A stretch of 64,000 bases of DNA, taken from contig WHVD01000060.1 in NCBI GenBank assembly GCA_015178975.1, forward strand, positions 310,001 through 374,000. Reading direction: 5' to 3'. Position numbers and translations under genes: made by a program. The notes under the pieces were generated by a model that was given only the letters and a program-made list of their open reading frames with translations, was not told the DNA's origin and ran no database searches. The DNA is from Hysterangium stoloniferum. Lineage: Eukaryota > Basidiomycota > Agaricomycetes > Hysterangiales > Hysterangiaceae. Of the stretch, positions 25,000 to 37,103 are shown one piece after another. Each line of letters starts with the position of its first letter. Within the stretch, counting starts at the first letter, position 1.

Positions 25000-25540
25000 G
25001 ATGGTGGGGTAAATGGGAAGCCAGTGTTGCGAGGAATGAGTAAGATTAGTGTTAGGAAAGGTGTGGGGTTCCTGTATTAGTATAATGTCCCAGTCAGCTG
25101 GGTTAGTTAAATTGAGAAGGGATAATGTTACATCTTTGGACCTCCTGCAGGTCTGTTGTTTGATACGGAGATGCTGCAGATCCATGAATGTTGACTCATT
25201 CATGGACAGGCGAAGTTTCCGGGATGATATTCATCAATGGGCTGCCTGGAGGTGGTCACAACCGGTGTCTGCCTGTGCTGGGGAGGGTCCGAGTCGGGCT
25301 GGCGGGGGTGGGGTGTGCAATTCGTATCGTCCAGTATGATATTCGTGGGTGCTGTCTGTGTTTCGAAGGTGGCCTTGGTGCTAGGACAGCTGCAGATCCA
25401 ACTAGTGTATTCACCTTGACAGTTGGAGCATCTGGGGCTGTCAGTGCATTCACCCATATGGTGGCATGTGTGTTAGGAATGTGTGAAGGATTGGTTGCAA
25501 ACAGCACTGTTAGAAATCAAGACCCTAAATGTAACTAATA
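25000..25540 (-). pseudogene. LINE (Tad-like non-LTR retrotransposon), 5' part only
   Basis: Minus strand, reading leftward. The first part has a zinc-knuckle-like Cys cluster (CSNCQGEY..CSC, near 25410) from the end of ORF1. The second is the start of an apurinic-type endonuclease (LRIKQQTCRRS..DWDIILIQEPH, near 25060-25170), whose LIQEP motif holds the catalytic Glu. Frames differ and a stop separates them. Reverse transcriptase and 3' end are missing. Confidence 0.7.
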
Positions 25541-25568
25541 AACATTTGATACATAACAATCTTTACTT

Positions 25569-25603
25569 ACCTCAGTCTCGTTTATTGTATAATGGACTGA
25601 GGT
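25569..25603. repeat. 35-nt hairpin, copy 1 (stem ACCTCAGTC, 17-nt loop)
   Basis: Perfect inverted repeat with 9-bp core stem, extended to 11 bp by flanking TT/AA. Same core stem and loop length as at 26330 and 38993, but with a different loop. Confidence 0.75.
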
Positions 25604-26759
25604 AATACTCCTGTAGTTTCAGATTATATACTTGACTGTATATATTGCTAGGCACCACTAATGGCATGTTATGGATACTGTGTGCCTATGTCCGAGGTTA
25701 GATGGTCTTGAGGTCAGTCAACTTGGGCTGCATATATTTCGATGGTGTTATTCAACAAGTGCAATACTCCAAAAGGGAACTGAGTATTACTTTGATTCTT
25801 TATTTTTTTCTATATTTTATATTATTTTTCCTTCACTCCAAACATGAGATATATCTTGCATTAGTGTGAAGGTCCATGTATGCTTGTGGGTGCTCATGCA
25901 CCCACAAGCCCACAATAGTGACACTTTTAACCCTGACAACCACCACCTGCACTATGCAAGTATTGGTCTGGGGTTCTGTCTCAATAATGTTTGCATCACC
26001 ACACTTATATTTCAATTGTGAGCAAAGGTTCATACTGAAATAGTCGAAGCTTGCTCACTACTACTCAACTCATCTTTGAGGGTAAGACTCGCTACAACAG
26101 AACACATCTCTTGAAGCTATTCCATTCCTTTCTGTTGAATTTTAGGCTCTTGCACTCTGACTTATTAAGGTTGAAAAAATGGCTACTCCACACCATATCC
26201 AGATATACCACACCATACACAGTTACACCAAGCTGCATTATCCCCTGTCAAATATACCATGCCTTACTACCATCATCTCTACATAATTTAGACATTTTAC
26301 TATTTAGCCTCAAATGTTTCAAGACCTATACCTCAGTCAAGTCACTATTTGTGTTGACTGAGGTACATTATCACAACTATATCTTGCCTTCACACTCTTA
26401 CCTTGATGTAATGTAGCATATTTCTTACAGGTAGTAAATATTAGTTGAGTCACTATTTGTGTCAACTGAGTGTATTTCTTACACTTTTCCATAGTGGTGA
26501 CACTTCTCCTACTCTCTCTCTCTCATTCTATAAGTAATCCTTAATTGTTTCTCTAAATCAATTCACCCAATTAGCATCAGTCCAACTGCACCTTGAGGTT
26601 GATTTCCATCCTTAGGTATTCTGTCCTATCAATCACACCTTGAAGGTTGATTTTACTTCTATGATTATAATAGTAGACTATAATATCATTCAGCTATTAC
26701 TATTCTAATAGGTTGATCTCATTGTTGCACTGTTACATGTCAATATTGCTCACACATTG
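25604..26759. other. LTR-like repeat DNA, no gene
   Basis: Contains segments resembling the family C repeat (for example GTGGGTGCTCATGC near 25885) and hairpin copy 2. Open frames are short and low in CpG. Confidence 0.45.
26330..26364. repeat. 35-nt hairpin, copy 2 (stem ACCTCAGTC, 17-nt loop)
   Basis: Stem of at least 10 bp including flanking T/A. Loop sequence unrelated to copies 1 and 3. A damaged variant lies near 26445-26472. Confidence 0.75.
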
Positions 26760-26885
26760 AGTGGTAACTTACTTGACTCTTCACAGGATGTATTATGTGG
26801 GCTGCCACACTTTCCACATTTAACCACCCAGGTGCACTCCATCATGTGGTGCCCCCAGTCTTGGCACCAATAGCATTGGTTATGT
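26760..26885 (-). pseudogene. Retroelement Gag fragment with two zinc knuckles
   Basis: Minus strand reads CYWCQDWGHHMMEC, a perfect CX2CX4HX4C knuckle, then CGKCGSPHNTSC, a shorter CCHC variant. Paired knuckles like these occur in LINE ORF1 and LTR Gag proteins. No polymerase is nearby. Confidence 0.65.
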
Positions 26886-27014
26886 CCACCATACAGTCAT
26901 CTGAGTTTGGTCACCTCTGGTGACCAGTCTGTGTCTGTGTCTGAGTGGTGGTCCACTTGTCTACTGGTCACTATTTTGTATCCCAATCCCCCTCTTCGTT
27001 CTATTATTCTAACA
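26885..27014 (+). repeat. LTR family B relic, 3' part
   Basis: GTCCACCATACAGTCATCTG through TATTCTAACA match the second half of the 45242-45426 LTR. The left end is not visible. Confidence 0.55.
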
Positions 27015-27099
27015 AGATTGGCTTTCATTAGAATGGAATCTACCCAGTTCCACAATCCTTGTGTAGTGGACCAGGTTACTACAAGAGTTTCCCAGGTTG

Positions 27100-27750
27100 T
27101 GTGAGAGGTACTGCAAAATATACCCTGAAATATAGTCCGGACGAGCCCATACTATATTTCCATTATTATTTCTATTTTTCTCTCTATTTTATTATGCACA
27201 TATATACATATATCTAGTTCAATGACCTATGCATTCAGTACATAGACTCTTGTGGGTGTGTATGCGCCAGACCCATGTATTCTAGCACCTATAGTTAGAA
27301 CTCAGATACTTTTTACCCTGTAACCTCAATTTGCTCAGATACCCACTTAGTGTCCTGCAAGTTGTGATTGGGGTATCGTCTCGACCATCACAGATGGGCC
27401 TTAACTATCAGTGCAATCACAGTTTTGAACTATACTAGTCGAAACTCGAACCATTATCTCAATCCGTGTGGACTACATTCACACTACTCTGTTGTTTGGC
27501 TATCTTGTTATTTCCTTATTCACTCGAGCAGTCACTCAGAATCACACTTCAAAGTCGATTCTCTTTCAGTCATCTTAGCTATCTATTCTACTTAAGATAG
27601 CTAATTCTTTCAACCATATTGAACTAGATAGTCAATACACGTTTTGGTCTGTATTAGACTTAGATAGTCAATACATCATCGTGTCATACCTAAACGGTTG
27701 ATATTCTTCATATATAGAATGGTTAGAACTTCCACCACTCTTCATGGGTT
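27100..27750 (+). repeat. LTR-like repeat, family C, copy 1
   Basis: Starts TGTGAGAGGTAC and shares long blocks with 42000-42650, such as AGACTCTTGTGGGTG, GATTGGGGTATC and GGTTAGAACTTC. No exact target duplication was found. Confidence 0.55.
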
Positions 27751-28562
27751 GACTCTGATGCAAGAATTGCAACTTTTTGCAAGCATTGCCAAGGAGCACT
27801 CACCTTGTGATTTGGTGCAGTACAGCTTGATACTAAACTCATTGGGGTAATTGTTAGACAGTTGAACCACTGTCAAAGAGAAGGTATGTACATCCCTTAA
27901 TCCTTTCTTCATCCACCTGCCTTGATTCATCCTGCACTTCCATTAATTCATCTTTCACTTTCACCTGCCTGAATTTATTATTCACCTGCCTCTCTCAATT
28001 TGAAGCCACCTGCACTTCCATCTCTTGTAACTTTATGGAAAGGGTGCAGACCTACAGAACTAGATCACAGCTACTGTACTGTGAGATGGTGTTGTCACGA
28101 ATGCACAAGCTCAAATTCTGATAATATTCAATTCGACTTTCCTTTGACATTTCTTTGACAATCTCAAATATCTTCAACTTGTCTCAGTTTGACATCATTG
28201 ATGATTTCACTTTGATATCATATTATCATCATAGGTAAATGTATATAGTATAAAAGGGCAATGATAGGAGTGAGGGAAGTCAGTCAGAAAACCTGTACAA
28301 TAATTATATTATTAACTGTATTACATAATCATCAAACTTTTCTGAGACCTTCTTCAACTTAATTATTTGTGAGCCTCTGTGTTCTATCTTGCTTCATGCT
28401 TTATCAACAGGACAAATTAATACTTCATTGAATGAGGTATTTGTACTTAATATTGTTAAATATTCTTTGATTGTTTATTCAACTTTATTGAGTAAAATTT
28501 GATTCATGTCAGGTGTGAGGTAGAGAATACTTTATTAATAATGCACTCCCTGGTAAACATAC
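27751..28562. other. No gene seen
   Basis: AT-rich repeat-derived DNA. Two TTCACCTGCCT-type short repeats near 27910-28020. Confidence 0.4.
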
Positions 28563-28749
28563 TGTTAAGTTTTCAGTGGCACTGTTCTTAGACTGTATAA
28601 CTTTCCATTTGTCTGAGTAGGTGATAGTTAACTCGTTGTAAATGGATGAGTACTACTATACATGACTCATCCTTATATAACCCGCTTACTAATACCCCTG
28701 TATGGTTTGAGTCCTTGCCGCTCATTTACCAAGTTCCCAAAAGTTAACA
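28563..28749 (+). mobile_element. Solo LTR, family D, 187 bp, TSD CATAC
   Basis: Starts TGTTAAGTTTTC, ends AAAGTTAACA, with CATAC at 28558-28562 and 28750-28754. Relatives lie at 38420-38596 and, inverted, at 57806-58011. Confidence 0.8.
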
Positions 28750-30184
28750 CATACAACATTGGATCACAATAGCATAATAACTAGCCAAGCATCAGAAAGA
28801 CAGGCCATGGTCTTCATCAAGTAATTCTTGATACTGCAGTGACACAATCTGAGAGACCCTTGGACAACCCTCTGGTGCCCAGTCACCACATGGCCTGTAC
28901 ATATATGAAAGATGGATTGTCTCCAAGTTTGAGTACAGGCTGGTTGTCACCCATGGATTTTACATTTTGCTCTATCAGTCAATGCACTCAATCCATAGCA
29001 CAAAGAACCTCTTAGGTCAAAAAGTCAACATTTCACGAATTTAGTACTACTGGGAAATCTCCACCCCATAATCATTGCAGATGTGTTCAAAAAGCCTCAA
29101 ACTGTGTTTCTTGCTTATGCAACTGTGAAGTTGTTGGGTACCTTAAAGGAGATGCTCATGGAGCATTTGCTCTAAGTGGCCTGGTAGATTAAAAGTCCTT
29201 CATTGAATGAGCCGTGCCATTTGCCTGGAGGGTTTAACAGGCATTCCATCTCAAACAAACTTGGTGGTCATGAAAACCAGACCAGCTTCATACAGCTGCA
29301 TAACTGGTATTTGGACCATAACAGCTGGGAGTGATCATTTTTTCCTATACAATTACATGTCCAATAAAATATTATGATCTTATTCAATTTGGTGTAGCAG
29401 TTGGCTCACAAATGAGTTCACAAGCTCAAATGGACTCCAATTGTAGGAAACATGCTACAGGTCAAATTTTGGAGTTGTAACATGATAATTTAAGATATAT
29501 TGTTAAAAATATATATACAAATTTATAAGGTGATCGGTCAACATTTGAAAGTTCGCAATTCTCACGCAATATATTCGGGTATTCTAGCGCGCGCCTTCCA
29601 TAATGCAACCTGCCGTAATGAATTTTTTAAATAGGCATCTGAAGTGGCATTGTGTTGTGGAATAAATATATCGAAAATGTGTACAAAAAAGAATAATGCT
29701 AACTTAAAGAACTCAAGTCTTTTATACAATATCGCCATTGAAACAGAAGCGCGTCGCGATGCATCACGTGATCTGAATTTTTTTTTGTTATATTTGTATC
29801 CCGCTTCAAGCAACAATGGCTAACTGCGGCTCATGTGATCTGATTTTTTTTTTGGTATATTTGTATCCCGCTTCAAGTAACAAGGACTAACTGCGGCCAG
29901 GGGCATGGTGTCCCCACTAAACTATGCTACGGAATTACGAAGTGCCGAGTGAGCTACATGGGTATGAGGGATTTTGGTGGGAGGGAAGCAGTCTGGGTTT
30001 TCGGTGTGAGGTGGGAAGTGGGGGTTGTACGCACAAAAAGAAAGAGGGTAATACAAGCATGCGAAGGGGATAGTACGCGAAGTCACGTGATCTGAATGAC
30101 GGACGTTCCATATTGTATGGATACCAGGTCAATTATATGGTGGAGTGAAAGAAGTATGCAGTCGCCTTTTCGTTCTGACTCCCG
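28750..30184. other. Repeat border and GT90 upstream region, no gene
   Basis: 28750-29520 is low in CpG and has no recognisable protein. From about 29540 CpG content rises. Two related blocks (TTTGTATCCCGCTTCAAG at about 29795 and 29865) repeat at 70-bp spacing upstream of the first GT90 gene. Confidence 0.45.
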
Positions 30185-32469
30185 ATGGCACTCCGCCGTG
30201 ACCGTGTCCAGCAGATATTGCTGATTTTCGTAGTAATTGGGACGCTTTACTACTTCCATTCGAGGTGGATTCATGACGGCATTGATGGTGGAGGTCATGG
30301 TCCCCAAAAGGAACCCACGCGCCATGTTTTAAGAAAGGACGGGCTTCTCGAAGTGAACATGACTGGCCGACACCCTGTTCGTGAGCTAATGGAAAAAGCA
30401 GAAAGGACTTGGAAGGAGATGCATCAGAGGTGTGTTACACAATGTCGTCTCCGGTGTGCAAACAATAATTAACGTTACGTGATTCCAGACAGAGTAGAAC
30501 ATTAGAGCAAGCCGTGGAAGAATATATCAGAAGGAATGGATATGGACCTCCTGCTGGCTTCGACTTGTGGTGTGTATAATGATTTTTCGGCGAAGTCACT
30601 TGGTTGAGGTCATTCATGCCCAGGTGGGACTTTGTTCAGAAACACGAAGTCAAGCTTGTAGATGAGGTTTGTTGCCTTCTTCTCAAAACGACTGTCCATC
30701 TTGTTAAAGGATCGTAGTTCGACCAAATAAATTACGACATTACTCCTTTCCTTGCCATGCCCCGAGAGACGTTGCGGCAACGCATTGACACCCTCGACAA
30801 CCCTAATGCATCTTATCATTTCAACATTACCAATGGTAACTTTGGTGTGTACGGTCCTCGATGGTGGCGTGGAAACGAACGTCGGCTTGGAAACCTTATC
30901 CTGGCCTTCTCGCGTGCGCTGCCAGATTTGACGGCTCATGTACACGAGCGGAGCCGCGGGGAAGGGTGGATATCCGAAAACTTACGAAGAGAAGCAGCTA
31001 AGAAAGTGCAGGCCGGAGAGTGTGAGCTTTTCCTTGCCCCTCTTACCGCTGCTTACAGTCCACTGACCTCACACGTAGACTTCACCGTCGATGAACTTGA
31101 ACGCCTTGAAAGTCGCGAACAAAATGCACACCGCGATCTCAAAAATGTATGTGCAGATGACGATGTCGTCTTTAACATGACCTCTCCAAAAAGTAAGATA
31201 CACTTCTAAAGCGAGAGACTGAGGTTCTGACCTACCGCGATCTCTAGCCGCTTTTGTTCAATCACAACTCAACCTGGTATCTCCATGTAAAAGTCCGACT
31301 ATTTACCGCGCTACCCCCTTGCTCTTCATGCATGATGCTCAATCTCTCACTCTCATTCCGAATTTCGTTTTCTCCAAGTTTCATCCTGGTTCAGGCTTTC
31401 TATTGCCTTTCAGCACCTTTCATTACAGAGACCCTCTTTTCATTACGCCACACCATTGGAACGATCGTAGTGACCCAGATTCACAGAAGCTTTTCTGGAG
31501 AGGAATTTCGGGCGGCGCGGGTTGGTTTAGGAACCAGGGTCGGCCAGAGCGGAATCTGACGTGGCGTGATGGCGCCAAAGCAAGCTTGTCGCTTCGCTTT
31601 GGCAGTGCGGTCTCTCCTGAAGAAGAGGTCGATGTGTTGCTGGAGAATGATGGTCCAGAAGGCGGGCTTGTTACAAGGAAATACAAGCGGTCTGCCTTGA
31701 ATGAGAAGTGGATGGATGTGGGAATGACCGGCACTGCGATTTCATGCAATAAAAAGGACGGCACGTGTGATGAGATGGACAAGGCACCGATGTGGAAGGA
31801 ACCATATCCATTCCACAGACTCTGCAGGAAAAGGTTCTGGGTCGATCTTGGTGGGTAAGATACATTTGTCGGGTGATTTATCTTCTGATTGCTGTTGTAG
31901 ATGATGCAGAGCCCAGTCCTGAGTTCCAGCAAAAGCTGAATTGGGGAGTGTAAGTAAATCTCTGCAGCAGCCATTGATCGAAGCTTACGCTCGTCTTGTT
32001 CAGCGTTGTCCTTAAATCAACCGCTTTTGCCGAATGGAACACACAATGGTAATCTCTATCTTATCTTGACAATGCCAGACATTAATGCATCTGTGCCTAG
32101 GCTAATACCCTACTACCACTACATCGTAAGGCATTCGGAACATCTCCGACATGACATCTATAACTCACATCACCAATGCAGCCCGTCCAGTCTGACTACT
32201 CAGACGTCTACAACATCATGGCCTTTTTCATGGGAGACCCGGAACGCGGGCAGGGTAACAACGACGCTCTCGCCGAACAGATCAGCAAGCATGCCAGTGA
32301 CTTTGTGAGGACTCACTGGCGCTGGGACGATATGCAAGCTTACGTAAGTCTAACGGTCAGTTCTTGTCGGTCTGTTGGACTTATTGTTCTCATGCAGATG
32401 TATCGATTGTTACTGGAGTATGCGCGGTTGCTGAGTGACGACAGGGAGGCGGCGACCTTCCATTTCTGA
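30185..32469 (+). CDS. GT90/CAP10 glycosyltransferase, copy 1
   Basis: Ten exons join cleanly: 30185-30429, 30489-30569, 30624-30666, 30718-31192, 31248-31850, 31901-31949, 32004-32048, 32101-32125, 32182-32343, 32398-32469, for 599 residues. An N-terminal membrane span (residues about 10-26) gives a type II Golgi layout. FDLWWDFVQKHEVKLVDEFDQI near the N-terminus and VVLKSTAFAEWNTQWLIPYYHY plus VQSDYSDVYNIMAFF near the C-terminus are typical of CAP10 proteins. In Cryptococcus, CAP10/Cxt1 relatives transfer xylose to glycans. The sugar used here is unknown. N-glycosylation sites such as NITNGN are visible. Confidence 0.85.
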
Positions 32470-32809
32470 TCTGCTCATATGTAGATTGAGGAGCCTAGTG
32501 GCTATTCTCTTTGTGGATACTAAGATGGACGTCACACTCTTTATCGGTCTACCTGTATGGTTACATAGTATCAGTCGACATGAAGAACGGAAACTTCAAG
32601 CCTCTTTGTTAAGTGTCAACCACGCATGCGTGTGCCCCAATGTGTTATGAAGCAATTCCGGATTTTAATCTCTTACCAAACAACTACGCGAGATGATGCT
32701 GCTTCCCCCATGAGGCATCCTGTAGAGCGATAGAGGGCAAAAGAAACTATCGATGTGGTGTCTGGCGATACTACTTCCTCCATCCCGACCAGAACGCCCC
32801 TCTGATGCT

Positions 32810-33640
32810 GTAAAATGTAGGCACGCGAGCAGCGACGACTGTTGCGACATCGCAACAAGAGTTTGATCGAACATAATAAATCTTGACATCAGTTTGAAGC
32901 CGTCTCTCAATGCTCTTTCTCCAAGACACCTCAGGATACTCTCTGTCTGCCTTGTTTGCTTGCCGTTTTGTTGCATTCCTACATTGTCAATCCACTTCAA
33001 ATTTAGTGTGCGTGCAGAGTTCCTATGTACAAGCAGTCAAGATACGGTTGCCACGTCCATGCATCAACATCAATTCTCTCCCGTTTATTTCTCAGCGCAA
33101 ACTCTCTAGTGTCTGATCACCAGGTATATAAGTATTAGCTTATTAGGCTTTAGGTTTATATAAATGCATATAGGACGACATTGATAAGGGTTCCGTTCCC
33201 GTTGAGAAAAAAACATTCAAAGCGGCATTTCAAGCCAATCTGTTACACTTAGGCCCAGTGATGCGTGACAAAGTGGCGATTGGAGTTCAAGTAGAGGAGT
33301 CGCGACGCGTGACATAACGTGTAGTCACAAAGACACAGCTTGGTCACCCACACGAGTACATTCTGTGTCAGTGTCCTGATGAACTATTCCGAAGCGATCT
33401 GAGGGATATGATTCTTCGGAAAAACCTGCGTCGTGTCTTCAAGATACTCAAGAAGTAGTGCCCAAGGAGGCACCTCGTCTTCCCGGCGTTTTGCCAGAAC
33501 GGCGGCACCATCCTGCAGCTCGGAAGCAAGGTCATACCTAGCCATAACAATCAATGGGGCACCAATCCCTCATCGCAGAGGCCAAAATAAGTAAGATTCG
33601 AATATGCTATCAATTCGAGAATGAGTCCATCAAGCCTGGT
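32810..33640. pseudogene. Rearranged kinase gene fragments after GT90 copy 1
   Basis: Plus strand 32815-32890 matches the last exon of the kinase at 37104 (AREQRRLLRHRNKSLIEHNKS then stop), so it is inverted relative to that gene. Minus strand 33370-33620 matches its exon 2 (the LPSCRMVPPFWQNAG frame and neighbours). Pieces are out of order and broken. They mark where the kinase sat in the duplicated unit. Confidence 0.65.
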
Positions 33641-34071
33641 ATCTTTCTCAGTGCCTGTATAGAATAATCACTTGTCTGGTGATGTAGACGCTGTATATTT
33701 TTATTGTGCGTCCATCGGCAAAACCTTGTGAATGAGACTGACGTTAGTGTCTCAAGTTTTTCCCCTGAGACTTGACTTGACTGTAATCACGTGATCTTAG
33801 AAATAGAGTCGTTATTCCACTACTCCCTTTCATCGGCATTAACTTGTTTAAGGATCCAATCTTTAATCAGGTATATACACACTGCCTCGGCAAAGGGTTC
33901 GAAAATCGTTTGCATTTGTGGCATTTTCTGGTGAGGAGCGATCCCTTGCGACCAATCACATGACCCCTGTGTGGCAGATTTCATAATGCCTGTCCCAGTA
34001 ACGCTGCGTACCTGTGTCGAAAATAAAGTTTGACACGAAAAGGATGAAGCCTCACTTCACTCTGACCATCG
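33641..34071. other. Upstream region of GT90 copy 2
   Basis: No gene. Includes presumed promoter of the gene at 34072. Confidence 0.4.
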
Positions 34072-36367
34072 ATGGCTTTCCGGTGTAACCGTGTCCAGAT
34101 ATTGCTGATTTTTGTAGTAGTTGGGACGCTTTACTACTTTCATTCGGGATCAACTCATGAACACACTGGTGGAGGACCCTATGGTCCGCCAGAGGCAGCA
34201 CCAAAGCACACGTTTGAGTCCCATTTTCTAAGAAAGGACGGGCTTTTCGAAGTGAATATGGCTGGCCGACATCCTATTCGTGAGCTAATAGAAGGTGCAG
34301 AAAGGACTTGGAGGCAAATGCATGAGAGGTGTGTTCCACAATGTCGTCTCCGGTATGCAAATAGCAACTAACATTACGCCATTCCAGACAGAGTAAAACC
34401 TTAAAGCAGGCCGTGGACGAATACATCAGAAGGAATGGATATGGGCCTCCTGCTGGCTTCGACTTGTGGTGTGTATATCAATTATCCGGTGAAGTCCCTT
34501 GGTTGAGTTCATTTTCATCCAGGTGGAACTTTGTTCAGAAACACGGAGTTAAGCTCGTAGATGAGGTTCGTTGCCTTCTTCTCAAAACAACTGTCCATCA
34601 TGTCAAAGGATTGTAGTTCGACCAAATAAATTACGACATCACTCCTTTCCTCGCCATGCCCCAAGTCACCCTACGGCAACGCATTGAGGAGCTTGATGAC
34701 CCTACAGTATCTTGTCATTTCAACATCACCAATGGTAACCTTGGTGTGTACGGTCCTCAATGGTGGCATGGGGATGAACGCGGGCTTGGAAGCCTTATCC
34801 TTGCCTTCTCGCGTGCGCTCCCAAATTTGACAGCTCACGTACACCGGTGGTCCCGCGGAGAAGGTTGGATATCCGAGAATTTACGAAGAGAAGCAGCCAA
34901 GAAAGTGCAGGCTGGGGAGTGTGAGTTTTTCCTTCCGCTCTTTACCACTGCCTATAGTCCACTGACCTGGCAATCAGACTTCACCGTCGATGAACTTGAA
35001 CGCCTTGAAAGTCGTGAACAAAATGCCCACCGCGATCTCAAGAACGTATGTGCAGATGATGATATCGTCTTTAACATGACCTCTCCAAAAAGTAAGATAC
35101 ACTTCTACACGGAGAGACGGAGGTTCTGACCCATCACGATCTCCAGCCGCTTTTGTTCAATCACAACTCAACCTGCTATCTCCGTGCAAGAGTCCATCTA
35201 TTTACCGCGCTACACCCTTGCTTTTCATGTATGATGCTCAATCTCTCACTCTCATCCCGAATTTCGTCTTCTCCAAGTTCCGCCCCGGATCGGGTTTCCT
35301 ACTGCCTTTCAGCTTCATTCACCACACTGACCCCCTTCTCACCACACCACACCCTTGGAAAGATCGTAGCCATCCAGATTCGCAGAAGCTCTTCTGGAGA
35401 GGAAATTCAGGCGGCGCGAATTGGTTCAGGTACCAGGGTCGACCAGAGCGGAATCTGACGTGGCGTGATGGCGCCAAAGCGAGCTTGTCGCTTCGCTTTG
35501 GCAGTGCGGTCTCTCCTGAAGAAGAGACAGAGGTGTTGATGGAGAATGATGGTCCGGAAGGCGGGCTCGTTAAAAGGAAATATAAGCGGTCTGTCTTGAA
35601 TGAGAAGTGGATGGATGTGGGAATGATCGGCACTGCAATGGCATGCAGTCAAGAGGACGGGACTTGTGACGAGATGAACCAGGAACCGATATGGAAGGAA
35701 CCATATCTATTCCACAGAATGTACAGGAAAAAGTTCTGGGTTGATCTTGGTGGGTAAGATACATCACCGGGCGACTTATCCTTCTCAATGCTGTTCTAGA
35801 TGATATCGAGCCGAGCCCTATGTTCCAGAAAAAGCTAAATTGGGGAGCGTAAGTAAAACTTTGCAATAGGACATTGATCGAAGCTCACGTTCGTCTTGTT
35901 CAGTGTCGTCCTTAAATCAACCGCTTTTGCCGAATGGAACACACAATGGTAATCTCTACCTATCCTGATAATACTAGACATTGATATATCTACGTTTAGG
36001 CTAATACCCTACTACCATTATATCGTAAGTCCTTCAAAATATCTCCGACAATGAAATCTACAACTCAAGCACCCATGCAGCCGGTCCAGCCAGACTACTC
36101 GGACGTCTACAACATCATGGCCTTTTTCATGGGAGATCCAGAACGTGGGCAAAGTAACAACGAAGCTCTCGCCGAAGAGATCAGCAAGCATGCCAGTGAC
36201 TTCGCGAGGACACATTGGCGCTGGCAGGACATGCAGGCTTACGTAAGTCTATCGGTCTGCTATCTCGATCTCTTGTACTTACTGGACTCGTGCAGATGTA
36301 TCGATTGTTGCTGGAGTATGCACGACTGATCAGTGATGACAGGGAGGCGGCGACCTTCCATTTCTGA
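34072..36367 (+). CDS. GT90/CAP10 glycosyltransferase, copy 2
   Basis: Ten exons: 34072-34328, 34388-34468, 34523-34565, 34617-35091, 35147-35749, 35800-35848, 35904-35948, 36000-36024, 36081-36242, 36296-36367, for 603 residues. Exons 2-10 have exactly the lengths of copy 1; only exon 1 differs, by 12 bp. No stop or frameshift was seen, so both copies look functional. Same type II anchor and same CAP10 motifs (WNTQW, IPYYHYI, DMQAYMYRLLLEYAR). Replacements such as HWRWQDM for HWRWDDM show moderate divergence. Duplication is old enough for the introns to differ. Confidence 0.85.
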
Positions 36368-37103
36368 TCTGATCTTTTGGACATTGAGTCGCCTGGCTGT
36401 TATCCTCTTTTTAGATCACGAGATAGACGTTTTAATTATTTATGGTCTATTTGAATAGTAACACAGTACTAGCCCACAAGAACAATGAAAATCTCAAGTT
36501 CAAGCCTCCTTGCTAAGTGTCAACTACGCACGCGGGCTCCAATCTGCTATGAAACCATCCCGTAAGCGTAATGATCAGTTATCGCGACCTGCCGTTGTAC
36601 TTTGATCTCATGCAGATATGACGGTTAATGCCTGAATATGGTAAATCTTATTAGCGCAGTTTTCAGTGAATGACAGAGGTAATGACCTTCCATTACATGG
36701 ACAAGAAGATTGTACCGCTTTTTTTGATGTGTGTCAAAGACAAACGCGGACTTCGTTTTAATCGCCCCGGATCAATAATGGAATACGACTGTTTCGCACC
36801 AATGAACGGTGGCATCTATTTGAGCGAAGAGAGACTCGAGCAGTTCGTTTAAATGCACAAGTGCTGCTTTACGCCTTGTGATCAGACACCAGAATTGGGG
36901 CTGAGAACCTCACGAGAGAGAATTGAAGCTGATATGGACGTGGCAATGGTATCTAGACTGCCGGTACATAAAAACCCTGCATGCACACTAGAGTTGAAAA
37001 TGGATTTGACAATGTAGAAATGCAACAAAACAGGAAGCAAACAAGGCAGACAGGGAATATCTGGAAGTGTCTCAAATTGAGAGTTTGATATTATATTAAA
37101 ATG
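36368..37103. other. No gene; inverted repeat with 32.8-33.1 kb
   Basis: 36870-37100 is an inverted, diverged copy of about 32890-33120 (shared blocks around GATCAGACACCAG and GCAAACAAGGCAGACAG). A 60-codon frame at 36670-36852 has no known motif. Confidence 0.5.

Noticed and set aside
36670-36852. 60-codon frame after GT90 copy 2
   Set aside because: It looks protein-like (FNRPGSIMEYD) but is isolated, with no matching frame after copy 1 and no recognised family.
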